From an uncultured Micrococcales bacterium (GTDB taxonomy: Bacteria; Actinomycetota; Actinomycetes; Actinomycetales; Microbacteriaceae), in contig CAIXVE010000006.1 of NCBI GenBank assembly GCA_903922825.1, positions 1 through 34,228 of the forward strand: a stretch of DNA of 34,228 nucleotides, written 5' to 3'. The notes beneath the pieces are model-generated. The model ran no database searches, had not been told where the DNA came from, and saw only the letters and a program-made list of their open reading frames with translations. Positions 7,591-15,365 of the stretch are shown in pieces. Both the position numbers and the translations under genes were made by a program. Position 1 is the stretch's first letter. Each line of letters begins with the position of its first letter.

Positions 7591-8450
7591 GCGACGTTAG
7601 CTTTGATGAAGTTAAGCAGATCCTTAATAACCTCATCTTTATTAATCTCGTTATACATCTCGTGGCGACCCTCGTGATAAATAATTGCTGTCACGTTATC
7701 TAGACCACACTTGTTTCTATATGTGTTAGCCAACATCTCATTACCTTTAGTGCCACCGATAGGGTCATCAGACCCAGCCTGGATTAGTAATGGGAGATCT
7801 TCTCTGATTCCCTTTTTAGGTGTGAAGAATAATTGCAAGCCGTTAGGGATACCGAATACTTTCGCAGCTGCTGCATAGAAGGTGAATTTATCCGCAACAA
7901 AGTCTTTACCAACCTGAGGGTCTCTTGATAGCCACTCGTAACCAGTGGCACCTGGTTCTTTATCCCACTTTTTATTAAATGCACCCGCACCAAGAACACC
8001 TGGAACCAAAAGTGACGAACCGGAAAGAATAACTGCTTCGTATTCATTTGAATACTCATTCACAAGTTTCTGGGCAATAAATGATCCATAGCTGTGACCT
8101 AAAAGAACAACAGGAAGACCTGGGTTCTCTGCCTTAATCAAATTTGTGAATTCATGAACCTGTTCAAATGCAGCTTTGATTCCACCTGGCCCTAGATTAC
8201 CCATGGTCTTGGTTTGACCAGTTGAAACCTGATTTGTTCCGGTAACACCGTGACCACGATGGTCATCTGCGTAAACGCTATAGCCGCTCTCATTAAGTGC
8301 TGCAGCAACATGGTCGTATCTTCTTGCATGGTCCCCTAGACCGTGTGAGATTTGGATGATGGCTTTAGGTTTTTCAACCGGCCAAACATAAAAAGTAATC
8401 TCCACGCCGTGAGCATCTGCAAAGGTTCTGGTGAACGGTAGGTCAGTCAT
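7587..8450 (-). CDS. Alpha/beta hydrolase (monoacylglycerol lipase / lysophospholipase-like)
   Basis: A cytoplasmic serine hydrolase of 287 residues with the Hydrolase_4 signature. It has an oxyanion HGLGDHARRYDHVA segment (36-49), ADDHRGHG (61-68) and nucleophile elbow GHSYG (118-122) with Ser120. The acid is probably Asp229 (GSDDP), and the base is His263 (EGRHEM). The triad is intact and there is no signal peptide. Monoacylglycerol or lysophospholipid cleavage is inferred from the family; the true substrate is unknown. It lies 14 bp downstream of putA on the same strand and may be co-transcribed. Upstream sequence TAAGGT can be read as either a Shine-Dalgarno AAGG or a TAnnnT -10 box. Confidence 0.86.
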   Translation of the reverse strand: MTDLPFTRTFADAHGVEITFYVWPVEKPKAIIQISHGLGDHARRYDHVAAALNESGYSVYADDHRGHGVTGTNQVSTGQTKTMGNLGPGGIKAAFEQVHEFTNLIKAENPGLPVVLLGHSYGSFIAQKLVNEYSNEYEAVILSGSSLLVPGVLGAGAFNKKWDKEPGATGYEWLSRDPQVGKDFVADKFTFYAAAAKVFGIPNGLQLFFTPKKGIREDLPLLIQAGSDDPIGGTKGNEMLANTYRNKCGLDNVTAIIYHEGRHEMYNEINKDEVIKDLLNFIKANVA

Positions 8451-8464
8451 GGATTTACCTTACT

Positions 8465-11400
8465 TCAGTTAAGGATGTTTATCAGTTCGGATTGCAATGC
8501 TCCGAATCGATGTTGCGTAATTGAGATGGACTGTTCACGGTAGAAAGCCAAAAGGGTTGCTCTTCCTGATTTTGTAATTGGACTCTCAATCACAAATAAG
8601 TCTGGGTTTGCTTGCAGAGACTCAATCAGTGGCTCCTTAGCCCCAACCAAAATCAGCTTGGTTCCGGGTTTGATTTGGACCATGGAGTTGATGAACATTT
8701 GCTCAGTTTCAACTTTGAATCTGGTCCAGCCTTTACCAACTAAGAGCTGCAGGTGCTCATCGGATAAGCCATGCGTGGATTGGAAGCCTGGGTCTATGGA
8801 CAGGCTTGATCCTCGACTCGAAGCAACAACCAATCTGACTAAATCTGCCTTGGTTGCGCTCTGGCTAACTCGAATAATGATTTTGTGCTCATCTGGTAGA
8901 TATCGGTGATAGTTACCTTCCACTTCCAGATCACCAGCATCCAGATGATCAGGGGCGTAGAGACTCTTCCTCCAATACTGGTCACTTCTGATGGCTTGAT
9001 TGATCCAGTCACGTTTGTCTGGTTCAACTTGACTAAGTGAATCTTGCCAACGGTCAAGATTTTGTAATTCACTTTCTAAAGTGGACTCTTCTGAATCTTC
9101 GAAGTGCCCGAACTGCAAAAGATAGTTTCTTCCACCAGCTTTTAGACCTAGACCAACTGAAGATCGCTTGAACCCGCCAAAGGGTTGCCTTTCAACTATC
9201 GCACCAGTGATTCCCCTATTCACATAGAGATTTCCTGCATCAACGTTTTCCAACCAGGTAGTTATCTCTGAAGTGTTTAGTGAATGAAGGCCCGCGGTCA
9301 ATCCAAACTCTGTTCCGTTTTGAATCTCCAATGCCTGATTTAGATCTTTAGCTTGAATTAGACCGAGGACCGGACCAAATACTTCTGTTAGGTGGAAGAA
9401 AGAACCTGGCTGCACACCTATCTTTATGCCTGGTCGCCACAGCCTTCCAGAATTATCGAGTTGCTTCGGTTCTAGTAACCAACTCTCGCCTTTATCTAGC
9501 TGAGTTAATGCTCTGAGTAACTTTGGGCTAGGTGATTCAATCAAAGGACCGACGGTTGCATCTGATTGTGAACCGAAGCCAACTTTCATTGAGTCAACTG
9601 CATCAACAAGTTGCTTTAGGAATTGTTTGTTTGAATAAACAGAACCAATCAAAATGCCTAGGCTTGCCGCTGAACATTTTTGACCAGCGTGACCGAAAGC
9701 ACTCTTTGCTAAATCTGCCGCTGCTAGATCTAGATCCGCAAAAGGAGAAATAACGATTGCATTCTTACCGCTTGTCTCGGCGAACAACTTCATGCGTGAG
9801 CGGTAGTTCTTAAACAACTGTGCTGTTTCGAAAGCTCCAGTGAGAATGACGGAGTCAACATCTTGATGACCAACCAGTTGAAGTCCAAGTTCGTTATCCG
9901 GAACCAAAGCAATCTGCAAAACAGCTCTAGGGATACCCGAACGCCATAGAGTTTCAACCATTGCCATCACACAGTTAACAACTTGAGGTGCAGGCTTGAT
10001 AATGACTGAAGCGCCTGCCGCTAACGCTGCCAACACACCTCCTGCCGCTATCGCTACTGGGAAATTCCACGGTGGTGTCACAACAACGACTTTGTGAGGG
10101 ATAAACGTGACTCCATCTAGCTGCTCTGCGGTCTTTATTTCTTCTATTGAATGTGCATAGAAGTTTGCAAAGTCAACAGCCTCACTCAACTCCGAATCCG
10201 CTTCGCCAAAAGTTTTACCACCTTCAGCAATCATCAGTTGAAGTAGTTCACCTCGAGCTTTAGCTAGTTCAACGCCAGCATTGAGAATCAACTTCTTGCG
10301 GCGCTCAGGGGCCCTTCCCCATTCACTGCTTGAGGCCTTGGCTCTTGCCACAATCTCTTCAACTTCCAGGGCTTCAATGTTGGCTTGGGCTAGCAGCGAC
10401 TCATGAGTTGGAAGGTTATTTTCAAGAGCCTTCGCTTTAGCTAGTACTGCCCTAATCCAATCCCGGTTATTAGGTAGTGCTGGGTCTGTGTCGGAGACGT
10501 TCATGAAAGAATCTTGAGCAGTTGGATTCTCTTTAAGTCGGTTTTGAGTCCTGTTTGGTGCTGACGCTATTTCTTTGATTCGAGTAATAGATTTTTCAAA
10601 TCTAAGTCTTTCGCGATCAAACACTTCTCGCGAAGATTTGATGTCAAAAACTCCTGACATGAAATTCTCTGGGCTTCCATTTTCTTCAAGTCTTCTAGTC
10701 AGGTATGCAACAGCGACTTGGAACTCACTGGGCCTAACAACTGGTGTGTAGAGAAGTAAACCACCAACACTTTTCTTCACCTGTTTGCTGAGGTGCTGCG
10801 CCATGCCTTGAAGCATTTCGTATTCAACGCGATCTGCAACTCCACGCCTGATTGAAAGCTTGTGAGCGAACGCAAGGTCAAAAAGATTGTGACCAGCAAT
10901 GCCAACGCGAAGACTGCTAATTGTATTTTGATTAAGCGCTAAATCAATTAGACGTTTGTAGTTGGCATCACTATCGGCTTTAGTTGAATATGTTGCAAGT
11001 TCCCAACCGTGCCAGTTTGAATCAACATGCTCCATAGCAAGATTGGCACCTTTAACTATTCGAACTTTGATGCCAGCACCACCATTGGCTGTTCTCTCTG
11101 TTGAAAAAGCAAGAAGTTCTTTTAGTGCCTCAAAGGAATCTGGAAGATAGGCTTGCAGAACAATTCCTGCTTCTAGTTTTTGTAATTCTGGTTTAGTTAA
11201 AAGTTTCTTGAAAACCAAAATAGTTAGACCTAAATCTCGATACTCTTCCATATCTAGATTTATAAATTTTGGAGTTGGTTGACTTGCTGCGTATTCATAT
11301 ATTGGAGTTAGTTTTTCAACTAGACGATTAACTGTTGTTTCAAAACCCCACATCGAAAGCTGCGATGCAACTGCAGAAAGTTTGATTGAAACATAATCAA

Positions 11401-11914
11401 CATCTCTTCGTTTAAGTAATTTAAATGTCTCTTCGTAGCGGTAGTTTGCTTCACCCTCACCAAGTACTGCCTCACCTAAGAGGTTGAGATTTAATCTGAT
11501 GCCATCCGATTTGCTTTTACGTATGTGTTTAGTCAGCTGGTTAGTTCGAGCGTCAGCAATGAGATGCCCCACAAGTTGTCTGAGTCTTGCTTTGGCGGTT
11601 GGAATGACAATAAAACTGAATGGTTTGGCTAAAAGCCCGCCGATACGAATAGTTAGCCGGTCGAGAGCGCTTAGGCTCTTTGGGGGCCTTTTTGATACTT
11701 TGACAAGTTCTGTTGCAGCAACATGTTTGTCGGTTGGTCGAATAACTCTGTCGACAAACTTGAGTGTCCAGTCCAGGCCTTGAGGGTCTTTGAGGATCTT
11801 GGCTAAACGCTTTTCTGCTGGGGATCTAGCGCCCTCTTTATCTGCTTCGGATAGCCATTGTTCGACTAACGAGATAGCCTCCAAGGCCACCGAATCGAGT
11901 TCTTCCCGCTTCAC
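8465..11914 (-). CDS. putA: Bifunctional proline dehydrogenase / glutamate-semialdehyde dehydrogenase
   Basis: Oxidises proline to P5C using FAD, then its hydrolysed semialdehyde to glutamate using NAD+. The 1149-residue protein has a proline dehydrogenase barrel at about 140-420, with RIVKGANLAMEH (285-296) and the substrate-binding RR of YLTRRLE (404-410). An aldehyde dehydrogenase domain spans about 500-935, with PWNFP (615-619), catalytic Glu713 (ETSGKN), catalytic Cys747 (GQKCSAAS), EVFGPVLG (844-851) and PFGGFKRS (911-918). There is no N-terminal ribbon-helix-helix, so it is not a self-regulating repressor like E. coli PutA. About 210 C-terminal residues extend beyond the second domain. 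The GTG start has GGAG at a suitable distance. The hydrolase gene follows after 14 bp. Confidence 0.95.
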   Translation of the reverse strand: MKREELDSVALEAISLVEQWLSEADKEGARSPAEKRLAKILKDPQGLDWTLKFVDRVIRPTDKHVAATELVKVSKRPPKSLSALDRLTIRIGGLLAKPFSFIVIPTAKARLRQLVGHLIADARTNQLTKHIRKSKSDGIRLNLNLLGEAVLGEGEANYRYEETFKLLKRRDVDYVSIKLSAVASQLSMWGFETTVNRLVEKLTPIYEYAASQPTPKFINLDMEEYRDLGLTILVFKKLLTKPELQKLEAGIVLQAYLPDSFEALKELLAFSTERTANGGAGIKVRIVKGANLAMEHVDSNWHGWELATYSTKADSDANYKRLIDLALNQNTISSLRVGIAGHNLFDLAFAHKLSIRRGVADRVEYEMLQGMAQHLSKQVKKSVGGLLLYTPVVRPSEFQVAVAYLTRRLEENGSPENFMSGVFDIKSSREVFDRERLRFEKSITRIKEIASAPNRTQNRLKENPTAQDSFMNVSDTDPALPNNRDWIRAVLAKAKALENNLPTHESLLAQANIEALEVEEIVARAKASSSEWGRAPERRKKLILNAGVELAKARGELLQLMIAEGGKTFGEADSELSEAVDFANFYAHSIEEIKTAEQLDGVTFIPHKVVVVTPPWNFPVAIAAGGVLAALAAGASVIIKPAPQVVNCVMAMVETLWRSGIPRAVLQIALVPDNELGLQLVGHQDVDSVILTGAFETAQLFKNYRSRMKLFAETSGKNAIVISPFADLDLAAADLAKSAFGHAGQKCSAASLGILIGSVYSNKQFLKQLVDAVDSMKVGFGSQSDATVGPLIESPSPKLLRALTQLDKGESWLLEPKQLDNSGRLWRPGIKIGVQPGSFFHLTEVFGPVLGLIQAKDLNQALEIQNGTEFGLTAGLHSLNTSEITTWLENVDAGNLYVNRGITGAIVERQPFGGFKRSSVGLGLKAGGRNYLLQFGHFEDSEESTLESELQNLDRWQDSLSQVEPDKRDWINQAIRSDQYWRKSLYAPDHLDAGDLEVEGNYHRYLPDEHKIIIRVSQSATKADLVRLVVASSRGSSLSIDPGFQSTHGLSDEHLQLLVGKGWTRFKVETEQMFINSMVQIKPGTKLILVGAKEPLIESLQANPDLFVIESPITKSGRATLLAFYREQSISITQHRFGALQSELINILN

Positions 11915-12045
11915 TCAAATACTCCAAATTCATGCAAACGTCGCTGTTTTCACTGGATAAATCAATCATCCCAGACCAAAAGGTTAGTGGCCTACATTCA
12001 GTTCACTCTCAGGAATCGTTCAGGCTAGAAGACCAAAATTTAGGT

Positions 12046-13488
12046 ATGGCAACCACAGACAGCCCACAAGGAATGGCCGCGGCGGAATACCCGCTTGTTG
12101 AGCCAAATCCTAAGACTGCCCTCAGCCCTAAGCGCTGGACACTCCTAAACCGTAGTCAGGACTTCGTTGAAGCACTCGGTTATCTGAGCATCCTCTGGGT
12201 TATTTTCACTTTCCTTATCGATGGCGGAGCTAATCAGATTAATGACCTGCACTCAACCCTAGGTGCTCTTGACCGACTAACTGCCCTGGTTGCAACCGAC
12301 TTGCTTCTAATTCAATTACTTCTTATCGCTCGTGTTCCATGGTTGGACAAACTTTACGGTCATGATCGCGCGACATTGACCCACAAGAAACTGGGTAAGC
12401 CAGTTCTTTATATGATCATCGTTCACTTCTTAGCTGTGGTTTGGGGTTATGCCATTGCTGAGGGTAAGAATGTTATTGATGAGTATTTCTCCCTTCTAAA
12501 CGTGATTCCAGATCTGATCACTGCAAGCATCGCATTCGCTCTGATGATCTTGGTTGTGGTCACATCAATCAAAATTGCCAGAAAGAAACTAAGTTACGAG
12601 GCTTGGTATTTAGTTCACCTCTTCGGTTACGGCTCAGTAATGTTTGCCATCCCTCACCAGATCTCTACCGGAATAGATATTGCAGGGAAGCCGTTAGCTC
12701 AAACTTTCTGGATCTCAGCATACCTATTTGTTGCATTGAATATTGCTTGGTTTAGATTGCTAAGCCCAATAGTTTTCTCTGCAGGTCACAAACTGCAAAT
12801 AGGAAAAGTTGTTAGAGAATCCTCTGATTCTGTTTCGCTTTATGTAAACGGTAAGAATCTAAAAAATTTCAACGCTACGTCAGGTCAGTTCTTCATTTTG
12901 AGAATCATCACCCCAACCCAATGGTGGAGAGCTCACCCATTTAGCATTTCTGCCGCGCCTACCGATAAGCAAATTCGTTTCACCATCGGTAACCGTGGTG
13001 ATGACACAGAATTGATTCAGCACGTAAAGCCTGGAACGCGAGTGATCCTTGAAGGACCTTACGGTGTTTTCACGGAAGACCGAAGAACTAAAGACCACGT
13101 GATCTTGATTGCTGCCGGTATTGGTGCTCCACCGATTAGAGCGCTAGCTGAAAGCATCGCTGCAAAACCAGGTGATGTGACAATCATTTATCGAGTGAGA
13201 GATAAGAACGATGCTCCACTGGTTGATGAACTAAATCAGATTGCCAAAAAGCGTGGGTTCTATATTCACATTCTCGAAGGTAATCGTCGTCATCCAAAAT
13301 CATGGTTACCAAAATCGGCTAACGATAATTTTGCCGACGATCGGGTACTTCAAACCCTTGCACCTAAAGTGTCAAAAGCAGATGTTTACATCTGTGGTCC
13401 GGCTGCCTTCACACACGCAGTGAGTAACTCATTACTAAAAGCTGGAACCCCAGCTAACCAAATACATGCAGAGGAGTTCGCCTGGTGA
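12046..13488 (+). CDS. Ferric-reductase-like membrane flavoprotein (FAD/NAD(P)H oxidoreductase)
   Basis: Predicted to pass electrons from cytoplasmic NAD(P)H through FAD and membrane haem to the outside. From the chosen start it has 480 residues. A six-helix ferric-reductase-type domain (about 25-245) contains paired histidines suited to haem (HKKLGKP...IIVHFLAV and YLVHLFGYG...PHQ). The FAD-binding motif HPFS follows, then the GPYGVF loop, and an NAD(P) domain with AAGIGAPPIRA and YICGPAAF. The start is uncertain: an in-frame ATG at 11932 adds 38 residues but leaves only 17 bp to divergent putA, and neither start has a ribosome binding site. Its stop overlaps the next start by 4 bp. Iron may not be the real acceptor; context points to the exported FMN-binding protein. 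Confidence 0.85.
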   Translation: MATTDSPQGMAAAEYPLVEPNPKTALSPKRWTLLNRSQDFVEALGYLSILWVIFTFLIDGGANQINDLHSTLGALDRLTALVATDLLLIQLLLIARVPWLDKLYGHDRATLTHKKLGKPVLYMIIVHFLAVVWGYAIAEGKNVIDEYFSLLNVIPDLITASIAFALMILVVVTSIKIARKKLSYEAWYLVHLFGYGSVMFAIPHQISTGIDIAGKPLAQTFWISAYLFVALNIAWFRLLSPIVFSAGHKLQIGKVVRESSDSVSLYVNGKNLKNFNATSGQFFILRIITPTQWWRAHPFSISAAPTDKQIRFTIGNRGDDTELIQHVKPGTRVILEGPYGVFTEDRRTKDHVILIAAGIGAPPIRALAESIAAKPGDVTIIYRVRDKNDAPLVDELNQIAKKRGFYIHILEGNRRHPKSWLPKSANDNFADDRVLQTLAPKVSKADVYICGPAAFTHAVSNSLLKAGTPANQIHAEEFAW

Positions 13489-14021
13489 GAAAATCAAGTC
13501 AAGTACTTATGGGAGCCATTAGTTTGGTTGCCGTTACTACCGGAGTCCAAGTTGGCGCTAACGCTAAGGGAAGTAGCTTTGGTCCTGGTGGATCATTCCC
13601 AACCACAACTGGAACTCCTACCTCTAGCCCTACTAAAACACCTACCGGCACACCAACTACATCCCCTACGGTTAAGCCGACTAAGACTCCGACCACTAAA
13701 CCAACCACTAAACCAACAAAGACCCCAACACCAAAGCCAACCCAGACAACGCCTTCGTCGACAGTTAGCCATGAAAGTTCCCCTGTCTATTACCGCTTTG
13801 GAACTGTTCAGTTAACTGTCACTAAGCAAGGTTCACAGATCACAGACATCGTTATGAATCAAGCTGGTGCCAGTGGTGGACGTGCAGGCGCTTTCCCATA
13901 CCTAATTACCTTGGCTAAACAGGCTCAAAGTGCATCCTTCGACACCTCAATGATGGGTGGAGCTACCTACACAACCAACGCTTTCATGCAAGCATTAGGC
14001 GATGCCTTAAGTCAGTTCTAA
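13485..14021 (+). CDS. Exported FMN-binding domain protein with Pro/Thr-rich linker
   Basis: A 178-residue protein with an N-terminal export or anchor segment (about 5-28), a Pro/Thr/Lys low-complexity linker (about 40-92) and a C-terminal FMN_bind domain (about 100-178). The domain ends with a DTSMMGGATYTT segment (153-164), matching the D-x-x-S/G-G-A-T pattern that ApbE modifies; Thr161 is the expected site of covalent FMN attachment. It would act outside the membrane as a one-domain flavin electron carrier, the linker spanning the wall or giving reach. GTG at 13485 overlaps the reductase stop by 4 bp, and apbE follows 15 bp downstream, so the three genes form one unit. Confidence 0.87.
   Translation: MRKSSQVLMGAISLVAVTTGVQVGANAKGSSFGPGGSFPTTTGTPTSSPTKTPTGTPTTSPTVKPTKTPTTKPTTKPTKTPTPKPTQTTPSSTVSHESSPVYYRFGTVQLTVTKQGSQITDIVMNQAGASGGRAGAFPYLITLAKQAQSASFDTSMMGGATYTTNAFMQALGDALSQF
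13600..13756 (+). repeat. Low-complexity Pro/Thr codon repeat inside the FMN-binding protein gene
   Basis: An imperfect tandem array of ACN-CCN-ACN-AAA codons encodes the TPTxKPT-type linker. Several near-identical units such as CCAACCACTAAA recur. Arrays like this can change length by slippage. Confidence 0.7.
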
Positions 14022-14036
14022 GTTAGGTTAGTTCTC

Positions 14037-14825
14037 ATGCGTGAATTCCGTCATAACGAATTCTGCATGGGAACTGCGTTCACATATTTCGGTAGAACAG
14101 ATAAATCCCCTGCAGAAGTTGAAGCTGCAATAAAAGCTTCAGCGGCGATTCTTCATGAAGCTGACGAAATGTTTTCACTCTATAAACCTGAATCCCCTGT
14201 CTCTCGTTTAGCGAGAGGTGAAACTTCACTCGATAAGCTCCCGATAATTGTTGCCGCGATTTGGGATCAGTGTGAGCTTTGGAGTGAAAAGACTGAAGGT
14301 TGGTTCAGACCTTTCACACAGCAAAATACTTTCGACCCTTCGGGTCTAGTTAAGACTTGGGCCGCCGATAAAGCCTGCATGAAACTCGAAGAACTTGGAA
14401 TTACAGACTTTGCTATGAACGCTGGCGGTGACATTCGTCTAGGCAGAGGGATTAGTTCGGGAATTACAAAACGTATCGGGATTTCAAAACCGGTATCAAT
14501 TGCCGATAAAGATGCGGGCGCTCTTACTGTCGTTGATTTGAATGGTAGTGATTACTACGCAGTTGCAACTAGCAGTAGCGCTGAACGTGGTGAACACATT
14601 TGGAATCCTAAAACAGGGAACCTTGCTAATGAACTATTACAAGTCACAGTAGTTGCACGAGATATCATCACTGCAGATATTTTCGCAACAGCAGCATTTG
14701 CAGCAGGGGATCAAGCCTTGAGTCTTCTCAATAAACATGCAGGTGAATTACAAGCCCTGCTTGTTTACCCAAACGGTGAACTAGTTGCAACCAGTGGCTT
14801 TGCTCAATTACTGAAGCCAGTTTGA
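14037..14825 (+). CDS. apbE: FAD:protein FMN transferase
   Basis: Transfers FMN from FAD onto a threonine or serine of target proteins, with Mg2+. At 262 residues it is somewhat short for the family. Family motifs are clear: DPSGLVKTWAADKA (about 101-114), NAGGDIRLG (about 128-136), HIWNPKTG (about 187-194) and the metal-binding ADIFATAAFAAG (about 219-230). There is no signal peptide or lipobox, so it appears cytoplasmic, unlike exported ApbE of many bacteria. It lies 15 bp after the FMN-binding protein that carries a matching target motif, strongly suggesting an enzyme-substrate pair. TAGGTT sits 7 bases before the ATG. Its last 18 bp overlap the convergent thioesterase gene. Confidence 0.92.
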   Translation: MREFRHNEFCMGTAFTYFGRTDKSPAEVEAAIKASAAILHEADEMFSLYKPESPVSRLARGETSLDKLPIIVAAIWDQCELWSEKTEGWFRPFTQQNTFDPSGLVKTWAADKACMKLEELGITDFAMNAGGDIRLGRGISSGITKRIGISKPVSIADKDAGALTVVDLNGSDYYAVATSSSAERGEHIWNPKTGNLANELLQVTVVARDIITADIFATAAFAAGDQALSLLNKHAGELQALLVYPNGELVATSGFAQLLKPV

Positions 14826-15362
14826 TGGAGCTTGCTCTCTGCCTTTAGGTAGAGCAACGGATTTATCCCACTCACTAATCCAATTTGGAAGTTTAGGTTG
14901 AACCCCCGGCCAACCGCCAAGAGCTTCATTCACTTCTGCTGACTTTGGGGTTCCTTTAGGTGATTTCAAGAAGCGTAATTTCACAACGGCTTCAGCATAG
15001 ATCTCACCATCAACAACAAATCGTTGGCCAATGAAAAAAGCAATCTCATCCCAGCCAAGAATCTTGGTTTCGATATTGAATTTCAACCAAGGGGTTAGTG
15101 ATTTTCTGAAAGTAATGGTTTCTTGAACTACAACCGGATGAATCTTTTGTTTCTTCAGCCTTTGCCAACCGCCTGCGCGCTTCATTAGATCGAATCGAGC
15201 TAAGTCAAGCAGGGTTAGATAGATTCCGTTATTCATGTGACGAAAAATATCTATGTCCGTTGGCCAAACAAGAAATGACCTTACGCCAACATCGCTCACT
15301 TTTAGTTTGCTACGCCAGCGCCAACTAAGGTGAGCCCAGATGAGTCTCAACCAAAGTTTCAT
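14808..15362 (-). CDS. Hotdog-fold acyl-CoA thioesterase-like protein (4HBT_2/THEM6-like)
   Basis: A 184-residue protein of the 4-hydroxybenzoyl-CoA thioesterase superfamily. The segment DIDIFRHMNNGIYLTLLDLA (about 36-55), with its D-x-F-x-H-M-N-N signature, forms the hotdog active-site strand and helix; VVQETITFRKSLTPW follows in the sheet. An N-terminal hydrophobic and basic stretch (about 1-15) might associate with the membrane. The substrate is unknown. It starts 3 bp after the M13 peptidase stop and has no independent ribosome binding site, so translation is probably coupled. Its 3' end overlaps apbE by 18 bp in convergent orientation. Confidence 0.82.
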   Translation of the reverse strand: MKLWLRLIWAHLSWRWRSKLKVSDVGVRSFLVWPTDIDIFRHMNNGIYLTLLDLARFDLMKRAGGWQRLKKQKIHPVVVQETITFRKSLTPWLKFNIETKILGWDEIAFFIGQRFVVDGEIYAEAVVKLRFLKSPKGTPKSAEVNEALGGWPGVQPKLPNWISEWDKSVALPKGREQAPSNWLQ

Positions 15363-15365
15363 TGG

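Noticed and set aside
11932-12045. N-terminal 38-codon extension of the ferric-reductase-like gene from ATG 11932
   Set aside because: No ribosome binding site, would leave 17 bp to divergent putA, and gives an atypical long N-terminus. Not excluded: TACTCC sits at the leaderless position, one base off the consensus.
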